Source: Planctomycetota bacterium
GTDB lineage: Bacteria > Planctomycetota > Planctomycetia > Gemmatales > Gemmataceae
Length of the DNA: 58,222 nt
Assembly: GCA_029777335.1 (NCBI GenBank)
Contig: JAKOSN010000138.1
Coordinates: forward strand, 1-58,222
Reading direction: 5' to 3'
The position numbers and the translations under genes are program-made. Of this stretch, positions 51,669-58,222 are shown piece by piece (within the stretch, counting starts at the first letter, position 1; each line of letters begins with the position of its first letter). The notes beneath the pieces were generated by a model, which saw only the letters and a program-made list of their open reading frames with translations, had not been told where the DNA came from and searched no databases.

Positions 51669-53627
51669 TTACGATCCGGAAACGGGCACACGCTCCAGCA
51701 CGGCGGAGATCCGTTCACGCTGGAGCATTGCCAGCAAATCCTCAGCCTGCCCCTTGGTCAGCCGCGATTGCAAGCGCAGCGGGAGTTGCTCCAGGGCCGC
51801 ATCAGCCGCCTTTTCTTCGAGTTTTAACGAGGAGCTAACGAGCATCTGCAGCCATTCCCGCTGAGCCGGGGGATAGGCGGTCACATCCACGGCCCATTCG
51901 CGGAGGACGGGTTTTCGTTTCAAGAGACTTTCAAGGTCCGTAAGAGAGATGATTGCGATCAGGCGATCTCCCGGCATGAGGCGCGCATTCATCGGATTGC
52001 GCACCGGGGGGCCGCCGTGGGCCGGCAGAACCGTGATCGGCAGCAGGCGGTGATCGATGGCGACTGCGCGCACCGATTGGTCCGCCAGTTGCCCGTCTTG
52101 CGGAGTGATGACCTGATCGAGAACCGCTAAAATGTGATCGTGAACCAGAAAGACATTTTGCACCCGGTCGCCGAACAATCCCGCGACAAAGGCGGGGGCG
52201 GCCAGCACAGGCACGGAGACGGCCAGACGCACGTTGGCGGCGTCGCGCAGAAGCTGGGCAAGATGCGGATCGGACTGCAGGAGGACGACGCGTTGGTGGG
52301 GGTTGAGTTCACGCGCCAGCAAGGCGACTTCCAGGTTGACCAGATCGTTGCTGGTGCAGGCGACAATCGCGCGCGCCGTGCCAGCGTTGGCCTGACGCAA
52401 GACCTCGCCAAGGGTGGCATCGCCCAGAATCACCGGCACCCCCTTGCGGCGCACCGTGGGAACAAAGCGATTGTCGCGGCTGGTTTCGATCGCCACCACC
52501 CGTTCGCCCGCCTGCAGGAGCTCCTCAACCGTGCGATAACCGATCGACCCCAGGCCTGCGACAACGATATGTCCGCCATCGGGGATCCGGCGAACTTCGA
52601 GAACGCCTCCGAGGCTGGCACGTACCAGGTAATTGGTGACGATGGCAGTGAACGCCGCGGTCAGGGCCGCGCCGACGATGCGGAGCACGCTGACATAGAT
52701 CTTCAACTCGTCGGGATAACCCTCGGCTTTCATATCGGCGCCGGTGGCGATCAGGCTGATGACGCGATAGAGCGGATCGGCCACCCCGTGGGCCTTGGCG
52801 ACCGTGCGAAAGACAAGCACACTGATCGCGACCACGCTCAACAGGACGGCGGTGCAGATCTTCACGGAGAGATCGACTTCGCGGAGCGTGCGCAGGAGCA
52901 TGCGGCCATTGCGGCGGAACCAACTGGCCCAGCGCAGGTCGCGGGAGCGGTCGTAGCCATGCGCCAGCAGCGGGGCGAGATGATGGGGGGCGCCGCAGAC
53001 CACGAGTTGATCGCCCGCCCGCAGGGGAGTGTTTTCGTCGACCTCAAGGAGAAACCGTGCTGGCTCGCCCGCCGGCAAGTGCGCGACGATCTGCGCATGA
53101 AACCGGGCCGCGATGCGAGACAGCGGTTGCCCGCGCAGATGCGAGTCATGCGGCACCGTGAAGCGGGCGACTTGCCGGCGCTCCTCGTCGGGACCGCCCA
53201 CCTTGATGGTGCCAACCGCCTGCCCGGTGAGCGCCTTGGCAGCCAGTAGCGGCGCGGTCAGAGCCGACGTACTCATGGGAAAGATGTTCTGAATCGCATG
53301 CCCCAGCCGACCGATGAGGTTCTCGTTGAAGACGCGCAGAACGATGCGGACCTCGTGATTGAGGCTGCGCACCATCAGCGCGGTGGAGATGTTGACCAGG
53401 TCGTCGCTGGTGACAATCAGCACGCCGCGACAGGCGTGAATGTTGGCCTGTTCGAGCGTTTCGCGGCGTCGGCAATCGCCCCGGATCAGCCGGATTTCCT
53501 CCAGGCGCGGATCTGCCGGGTCGAGCGTGTTGTCAATCACCACCAGCGGCAATCCCGTGGTGCGGAGATAGTGAAGGATGCGCCAGCCGACGCGGCCCAG
53601 GCCACAGAGGACAATTGGCGGTTCCAT
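51669..53627 (-). CDS. RCK/TrkA-N ion-channel-like protein
   Basis: A 652-residue protein. Residues 1-120 are a TrkA-N domain (IVLCGLGRVGWRIL, GDCRRRETLEQANI), then a TrkA-C-like segment. Membrane segments lie at about residues 265-345 (VKICTAVLLSVVAISVLVF and IVGAALTAAFTAIVTNYLV). A second TrkA-N domain follows (HIVVAGLGSIGYRTVEELL, GDATLGEVLRQANA). The short loop between the membrane segments has ATGADM, not the potassium filter TxGYG. This layout is found in bacterial and plant CASTOR/POLLUX-like channels. ATG 53627 is chosen as it starts right before the first beta strand. Confidence 0.8.
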   Translation of the reverse strand: MEPPIVLCGLGRVGWRILHYLRTTGLPLVVIDNTLDPADPRLEEIRLIRGDCRRRETLEQANIHACRGVLIVTSDDLVNISTALMVRSLNHEVRIVLRVFNENLIGRLGHAIQNIFPMSTSALTAPLLAAKALTGQAVGTIKVGGPDEERRQVARFTVPHDSHLRGQPLSRIAARFHAQIVAHLPAGEPARFLLEVDENTPLRAGDQLVVCGAPHHLAPLLAHGYDRSRDLRWASWFRRNGRMLLRTLREVDLSVKICTAVLLSVVAISVLVFRTVAKAHGVADPLYRVISLIATGADMKAEGYPDELKIYVSVLRIVGAALTAAFTAIVTNYLVRASLGGVLEVRRIPDGGHIVVAGLGSIGYRTVEELLQAGERVVAIETSRDNRFVPTVRRKGVPVILGDATLGEVLRQANAGTARAIVACTSNDLVNLEVALLARELNPHQRVVLLQSDPHLAQLLRDAANVRLAVSVPVLAAPAFVAGLFGDRVQNVFLVHDHILAVLDQVITPQDGQLADQSVRAVAIDHRLLPITVLPAHGGPPVRNPMNARLMPGDRLIAIISLTDLESLLKRKPVLREWAVDVTAYPPAQREWLQMLVSSSLKLEEKAADAALEQLPLRLQSRLTKGQAEDLLAMLQRERISAVLERVPVSGS

Positions 53628-53764
53628 GATGGTTGCGAGCGCATACGAGTCGAGGTTCAGCACCCCTGGATGAACAGGGCACGGCTTCCACGGTCGGTCT
53701 TGCTCATTATAGAATGTGTGAAGGGGAGCACCATCAAGCCGCTTTCCACTGGGGAGGACCCAGC

Positions 53765-54112
53765 ATGACCACTCCTGGCAATGAATCATCCCCAGAGCGT
53801 GCCGAACGCGAGGTGAAGGTGTGCTACTGCTTTCATGTCTCGCGGCGCAAGTTGCTGCAATTTATCCGGGTCGAGAAACCACGCGTGGCGAGTCAGCTGT
53901 CGCAATGCGGCGGGGCCGGCACGGGGTGCGGATGGTGTGTGCCCTTTCTCAAACAGCTTTTTCAACAGGGAGGGAAGGGCGGCGCCACCGACCTTGATCG
54001 CGTCACGCCTGCCGAATATGAGCGGATGCGCGCGGACTACATTCGCGCTGGGCGCGGGACGCCGCCACCCGGCGCGGCGCCGCTCCCCGAGGCCGAAGAT
54101 CGCGAGCAGTGA
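53765..54112 (+). CDS. BFD-like [2Fe-2S]-binding protein
   Basis: A 115-residue protein with a bacterioferritin-associated ferredoxin-like domain: VCYCFHVSRRKLL and QCGGAGTGCGWC supply the four Cys ligands of a [2Fe-2S] cluster. The remaining C-terminus is charged and Pro-rich. GGGAGG precedes the ATG at 53765. BFD proteins release iron from bacterioferritin, but no bacterioferritin gene is nearby, so another redox partner is possible. Confidence 0.78.
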   Translation: MTTPGNESSPERAEREVKVCYCFHVSRRKLLQFIRVEKPRVASQLSQCGGAGTGCGWCVPFLKQLFQQGGKGGATDLDRVTPAEYERMRADYIRAGRGTPPPGAAPLPEAEDREQ

Positions 54113-54156
54113 GCAGGGATGTGCCAGGACGCTCACGCTCGCGTTGCTGCAACCGG

Positions 54157-54645
54157 TCATTCCGCGCCGGGTTCATGGCCCCGCAGACAATGAGGACCTT
54201 TACGGATCTCATTCACCAGCGGGCCAAGATCGGGAACACGGGGACCATCGGTCTTGTATCCTTCCGTCCCACCCTGATAGCGCGAACGGCACCAGTTGAG
54301 GACCACGCGTGGATGGAACCATTGTCCGCCCACGTAGTCCCACCCCCAGGTGCCTTCCTGGGTGGTCGGCCCAGTGCCACGCACCGCGCTGCCGCCCCCA
54401 ACCTGATAGCCGGTGTAACGGCAATTGTTGGTCGGCTGGGCACAGCGCGAGACCTTGCACGGGTAGCCTGCCCGCTCGAAGGTGTGTGGCACCGGGCATC
54501 CCTTGCCATACGGTTGCTTCCCTGGCCAGGGACGCAAGCGCCAGGGATGCCAGGGGTCCGGCTCCTCCGCCCGCCCCGCCGCTGTCACCAGGACACCGGC
54601 CAGCAGCACCAGCGGCAGAAGGGACCTCGACTTCCGCGAGTCCAT
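54157..54645 (-). CDS. Small exported Cys- and Trp-rich hypothetical protein
   Basis: A 162-residue protein with signal SLLPLVLLAGVLVTAAGRA; GGAGG precedes the ATG at 54645. The mature part is rich in Trp, Tyr, Gly and Cys (for example WHPWRLRPWPGK, GTWGWDYVGGQWF), with six cysteines that could form disulfides. The family is not recognised. It is downstream of the large LEPR gene but behind its terminator hairpin, so it is probably separate. Confidence 0.6.
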   Translation of the reverse strand: MDSRKSRSLLPLVLLAGVLVTAAGRAEEPDPWHPWRLRPWPGKQPYGKGCPVPHTFERAGYPCKVSRCAQPTNNCRYTGYQVGGGSAVRGTGPTTQEGTWGWDYVGGQWFHPRVVLNWCRSRYQGGTEGYKTDGPRVPDLGPLVNEIRKGPHCLRGHEPGAE

Positions 54646-54670
54646 TCCCGTTCCTCCTTGCTGAAAAGAT

Positions 54671-54734
54671 GGCGAGCCGGGACGGTCTGCCCCAGGAGAG
54701 GCCCTCTCTCCGTGGGCTGGCACCCCGGCTCGCC
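54671..54734 (-). terminator. Hairpin terminator of the 887-residue gene
   Basis: An 11-base perfect stem (GGCGAGCCGGG with CCCGGCTCGCC) encloses a 42-base loop that can form an inner GGAGAG/CTCTCC hairpin. It lies 24 bases after the stop codon of the minus-strand gene. Confidence 0.6.
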
Positions 54735-54757
54735 CTTGCTAACAGTCGTACCGCGGC

Positions 54758-57421
54758 TCACCGCAGCGTGGTGTTCCCCAGGTTGGAACTGCCATAGGGG
54801 TTGATGTTCGGCTGCCGATTGAACTTGTACATCGGCAACCGCACCCCGCTCACGAAATACTGGTCGGCCCGCAACTCGGCGGGGACATCAAAGCCCTTGA
54901 TCGACGCTGTGGTGATCACATCGTCCTGATCAACCCCGTCGCCCGAGGCGCCGAGCCCGCCAATCAGGCCGTTGTTGCGATAGATCGGCGAACTCCCCGG
55001 GAAGAAGACCACCCCGTTGCGATTGAGGAGCGGATTCTGGAAGGCGGCATTGCCCATCGTCGCCCCGGTGTTGCGCGTATCGTGGAAGTTGGTTCCCGGA
55101 TTGAAGGCGTCGTAGCCAAAGGGTGACTGGAACTGAGAAGCCGGTGCGCGCGGGCCAACCTGCAACCCTGTGCCGACCACATCGTAGTAGATCTGTTGGG
55201 GCACCACCGGTTTGACAAAGAGCGGAGTGGTGCGATCGATCCCAGGATCATCGTTCAACTGAGAGAACGGGGCCGGCGGTCCCCCATCGACCCCTTCGGG
55301 GAAGCGCGGCAGACTGAGGTAGCGGAAGGTACGCGCCGTGAAGGCGACTCCCCTGGGCACCCCGGCGACCTGATCGGCAGGTTGCAGGGCCGGACTGGCA
55401 TAGTAATAGGCGTTGCGCGCCTTGGCGGTGGAGACGTCGATGCTGAACACGGTGGAGTCAGGCATGCGGAACTGCCCCAGGACCTCTCCCGAGGGGCTGG
55501 TGGCGGTGATCACCATGCTGGTCGGCGAATCGAGGGGCAAGCGGATGGCGGCGCGCGTCACCAGCGCCTGCGATACCCCCTGGAAGAGCATCCGGCGCAC
55601 CTCGTCGGCGGTGAGCGATCCATCGGCGGCGTCGTGCGGTTGGACCAGGAAGCCTTCCGGAACCGGGGTGCCGTTGAGCAACAACGCGCCAGGAGTGTCG
55701 TTCACGCCGTTGATCAGGTTGTCCGGGCCTGGGTTAATGAGCGGTTGCAAGGTGCCATTGACCGCCCCCGGTCCCAGCGAACGCCCATTGGCCACCAGAA
55801 TCGACGGCCCGTTCAACCCCTTGGGCCCGAAGATGTCGAGGGTGATGCCGACCAGGTCGATTCGTCCGAAGGGAAGATCGAAGTTGGGGAGCGCGGGCAC
55901 GCCCCCGAGAGTGCCAACGGTGAACCCGGAACCGCTGCTGCCGCCGAGCGCCGCAAAGGCCACATACTCCGCTTCGAGCGAACGATCGGGTTTGCTGGGG
56001 TCGAAGTTGGAAGCGAGCGCGGAGTTCTCCTCAGTGGCGTATCCGGTTTTCCCGGGATAGAAGACGCCAATGCCACCCACGAGAACCAGTTGACCCGTAG
56101 CGGGATCTTTTTTGTAGATGGGAACTCCGCCAGGCAGGGTACCGAGTCCGCGACTCTGGGCATAAGGCAGAATGCCCGAGGCGGCCCCATACGATTCTGG
56201 AGGGGCCAGGACCGTGGCACGGCCGAGCGGATCGTTGGTCTGTCCCGGATCCTTGATGCGATCGGGGATGTACTGGGGGTTAACGTTGAACCGTTCCTGC
56301 AAAAGGACATCGTCCCCAGGGGCCTGGCCGTTGTTGGCCCCCTTGATGTTATCCACCCCCACGGCGTAGAGGCTATCGCGATTGGTGTGTTCAATGGCGA
56401 ACTGATCGACCTGCGGGGTGTAAGCGACACCGCGAGGGAAGTGGCCATTGATCCCCAGCGGACCGACAAACCCGGGGCCACGCAAGGTGGAGTTGGGATC
56501 CGTGATGCTGGGAATCGATTCGATCTCGCGCTGGGTTAAGGTTGTTTCGCTGGTGTTCTGGAAGGTGCGGCTCGTGATCGGCGCCTGGTTATTGGCGGCA
56601 AAGGCGGCAGTGCGCGCCAGGGCGACCGCGCCATCGATGGCAAAGACACGCATGAAGGGATCGTTGGCGACCTGCGGCGCCACGCCATCTTCCATGCGCA
56701 CCCCAAGGATGCGTCCGCCCCGATCCACAATCACCATGATGCCGTCGTTACTGGCGGTGGCTGCCGTGGCCCGCTTCAAGAGGGTGTCCACTTCCTGGGT
56801 GGTCAACGTCACCGTTGGCGAGGGAGTCAGCCCAAAGAAGGGATCGTTGATGGCGGAAAAAGGCGGTAAGCCACGCACATCGCGATCTTCCGGCATCGGA
56901 TCGGTCACGGTGTCCTGACCGAGGATGCCATAAAAGGTATCGCGATCGGCGCCCCCGGTGTACGTGTTGCTTCCCGGCCCGCCCTGGAGTACATCCTTGC
57001 CAGCCTCGCCATTGAGCACGTCCCCGTTGGGACCAGCGAGCAGGCGATCGTTTCCCGCCCCGCCGTTCAACTGGCCCAGTCCGGCTCCTCGTTGAATGAG
57101 GAAATCTCCGCCATCCCTGGAGAATCGAGTGAGTCCGCCGCCGCCATTGAGAACCACCGCCTGCGTCACGCCGGGATCGATGACGAGGAGATCGTTGCCG
57201 TCGCCCCCATTGATCACGATGGAGGCAACGCTCCCCGCATTGAAGCGCTGAATGGCCACGCCATTGTCGCTGACCACCAGCTGATTGGTCGCCGGATCCA
57301 GTGACACCTCAATGCGATCGTTGAACGGGCTTCCATCCACCGTGAGCGTGCTGCCGACGAGTGAGGGCACCGCGGACAGCAAGTCGCGACCCTCAAGGTT
57401 CTCCAGCTGCAGTGGACGCAT
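54758..57421 (-). CDS. Large exported LEPR-type protein with RTX repeats and two HbpS/GlcG-like domains
   Basis: An 887-residue protein. Its N-terminus, LQLENLEGRDLLSAV, is a LEPR-xLL-type planctomycete export motif. Residues about 75-160 hold calcium-binding RTX-like repeats (GGDGNDLL, GGAGNDRL, GEAGKDVL). The remainder has two GlcG/HbpS-like (DUF336) domains, recognised by LTTQEVDTLLKRATAATA, VIVDRGGRILGVRMEDG and AVALARTAAF in the first and LTADEVRRMLFQGVS, VITATSPSGEVLGQFRMPD and AKARNAYYYASP in the second. HbpS domains bind haem or cob(I)alamin in other bacteria; here an extracellular haem or small-ligand role is inferred. GGGGGAG precedes the ATG. The downstream hairpin marks its end. 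Confidence 0.82.
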   Translation of the reverse strand: MRPLQLENLEGRDLLSAVPSLVGSTLTVDGSPFNDRIEVSLDPATNQLVVSDNGVAIQRFNAGSVASIVINGGDGNDLLVIDPGVTQAVVLNGGGGLTRFSRDGGDFLIQRGAGLGQLNGGAGNDRLLAGPNGDVLNGEAGKDVLQGGPGSNTYTGGADRDTFYGILGQDTVTDPMPEDRDVRGLPPFSAINDPFFGLTPSPTVTLTTQEVDTLLKRATAATASNDGIMVIVDRGGRILGVRMEDGVAPQVANDPFMRVFAIDGAVALARTAAFAANNQAPITSRTFQNTSETTLTQREIESIPSITDPNSTLRGPGFVGPLGINGHFPRGVAYTPQVDQFAIEHTNRDSLYAVGVDNIKGANNGQAPGDDVLLQERFNVNPQYIPDRIKDPGQTNDPLGRATVLAPPESYGAASGILPYAQSRGLGTLPGGVPIYKKDPATGQLVLVGGIGVFYPGKTGYATEENSALASNFDPSKPDRSLEAEYVAFAALGGSSGSGFTVGTLGGVPALPNFDLPFGRIDLVGITLDIFGPKGLNGPSILVANGRSLGPGAVNGTLQPLINPGPDNLINGVNDTPGALLLNGTPVPEGFLVQPHDAADGSLTADEVRRMLFQGVSQALVTRAAIRLPLDSPTSMVITATSPSGEVLGQFRMPDSTVFSIDVSTAKARNAYYYASPALQPADQVAGVPRGVAFTARTFRYLSLPRFPEGVDGGPPAPFSQLNDDPGIDRTTPLFVKPVVPQQIYYDVVGTGLQVGPRAPASQFQSPFGYDAFNPGTNFHDTRNTGATMGNAAFQNPLLNRNGVVFFPGSSPIYRNNGLIGGLGASGDGVDQDDVITTASIKGFDVPAELRADQYFVSGVRLPMYKFNRQPNINPYGSSNLGNTTLR

Positions 57422-57746
57422 CGTACTCCCCCTGAACAGGGCTCCATGACCTCGGCGAACGCCTTCCCCCGGAGCGCAGACGGGATCCTCAACCTCGTTA
57501 TGATCGGCACAATCGTTAAACTGAATCGAGGATTTCTTTTCGCCAGTGGGTTTTTGCTGAAGTTCTTCTTTGGGGAAGGGAAAACTACGCAGAAGGACTC
57601 TCTTACCTGGTTCATCTAACAGGCAATTCCGTTACAACCTTCAAGACCGGTAATCTCCTTGACCGATGAGATCAATCGAGATCATCAAGCGCGAAACAGT
57701 ACGTCGCCACAAGGCTCGAAGTCTTTAATCGCGGGGAGCCTGTCGC
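57422..57746. other. Divergent intergenic region
   Basis: No gene is recognised. The stretch separates the large minus-strand LEPR gene from the plus-strand partial gene and has AT-rich patches near 57520-57570 that may carry promoters. Confidence 0.3.
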
Positions 57747-58222
57747 ATGATGCGAAGCAAGGGAGCCCATCGCTGGGCATGGATTGTTCTCGCCCTGGTG
57801 GCGAGTTTCAGCCGCGCACAGGATTTTACCCCGTTTGCTCAGCCTGCGGAAACTCCAGGAGAATCGGCGCCTTCCAGCGGCGGGAAAATCCTTGAGCGCC
57901 CCATTGAATCTCCCTCGGCCCCGGGAACGGCTGATTTTGTTCCCGTCCCCGAGGCTGCGGAAACCACGCCGTTTCTCTATCCTGTGGACCCTCCGCTTGG
58001 TTTTACCGGGCGGTCGAGCGTAACCCCCACGGTGAGCCCCACCGCAGACTTTGTCCCGATGGAGGATCGCTGGCGCGTGGGTTTCCCCGAATGGGACCGC
58101 TATGACCGCGGCCATGCGCTTCCCGACGACTATCCCTATGAACTGGGGAAATGGTACGATCCGTATCAGCAGAACGTGCTCAAGGGCGATTACCCCATCA
58201 TGGGGCAGCATGTGTTTCTGAA
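57747..58222 (+). CDS. Exported hypothetical protein, N-terminal part only (runs off the right edge)
   Basis: An open frame from ATG 57747 (followed at once by a second ATG) to the window edge, 158 codons. The N-terminus is a signal peptide (WAWIVLALVASFSRA) followed by Pro/Ser-rich sequence and then WRVGFPEWDRYDR and DPYQQNVLKGDYPIMGQHVF, a conserved stretch I recall from planctomycete exported proteins of unknown function, possibly outer-membrane related. GGGGAG precedes the start. The rest lies outside the window. Confidence 0.65.
   Translation, partial: MMRSKGAHRWAWIVLALVASFSRAQDFTPFAQPAETPGESAPSSGGKILERPIESPSAPGTADFVPVPEAAETTPFLYPVDPPLGFTGRSSVTPTVSPTADFVPMEDRWRVGFPEWDRYDRGHALPDDYPYELGKWYDPYQQNVLKGDYPIMGQHVFL

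Noticed and set aside
1..58222. CRISPR arrays, insertion sequences, integrases or attachment sites
   Set aside because: No regularly spaced repeats, transposase or integrase ORFs, or terminal inverted repeats with target duplications were seen by eye.

Overview
The window looks like a bacterial chromosome segment from the Planctomycetota, most likely a Gemmatales-type lineage. The evidence is a set of planctomycete hallmark families: DUF1501, DUF1549/DUF1553 and planctomycete cytochrome (PSCyt1) proteins, a LEPR-xLL-type N-terminus on a large exported protein, DUF1080 proteins, and several PQQ/WD40/PPC proteins. GC content is high and most genes stand alone or in short operons with many strand switches. 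I saw no rRNA, tRNA, CRISPR array, transposase or integrase.

Layout. 1-1482: end of a sugar-nucleotide locus (partial unknown gene, NAD-dependent epimerase). 1641-4547: remnant of a small exported gene, then gnd and zwf, the oxidative pentose phosphate dehydrogenases. 4714-8710: DUF1080 protein, Tat-exported sugar isomerase-like protein, ECF sigma factor, Rieske protein and a hypothetical. 8711-9596: no gene recognised. 9597-13044: purF, a PQQ-propeller protein and a 7Fe ferredoxin. 13245-20904: the most unusual block, with a sigma-54 activator, a collagen-like/HEAT protein, a retron-type reverse transcriptase whose stop codon overlaps the start of a formylglycine-generating-enzyme (FGE) fold gene, and a divergent HEAT-repeat protein fused to a degenerate aldo/keto-reductase domain. 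20912-25399: aldehyde dehydrogenase, truD, cupredoxin-like protein, alpha/beta hydrolase. 25383-33309: four-gene operon of DUF1501, DUF1549/1553, PSCyt1 and PSCyt1-WD40-PPC proteins. 33504-34812: two tandem zinc-ribbon membrane paralogues, one frameshifted and one with a CTG start, and a DUF962 protein. 35063-41734: GH5-like hydrolase, Mn superoxide dismutase, SDR, an inactive-looking subtilase and an E2-like acyltransferase lacking its catalytic Asp-Gly. 41857-44503: membrane protein and DUF1549/1553 protein. 44899-49274: type IIA topoisomerase A and B subunits. 49320-51650: lipoprotein, two paralogous membrane-anchored proteins and an HNH protein. 51669-58222: RCK-type channel-like protein, BFD-like ferredoxin, small exported protein, 887-residue LEPR/RTX/HbpS protein and a partial exported protein.

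The best candidate for an undescribed system is the RT-FGE pair at 16000-18446. The RT carries the retron NAxxH and VTG signatures and a QGxxxSP motif, so it is not a diversity-generating RT. Its partner is an FGE/C-type-lectin fold lacking the catalytic cysteine pair. I could not see a retron ncRNA in the short upstream gap. Several other proteins keep an enzyme fold but have lost catalytic residues (AKR-like, subtilase-like, E2-like). All of these residue assignments are by eye.
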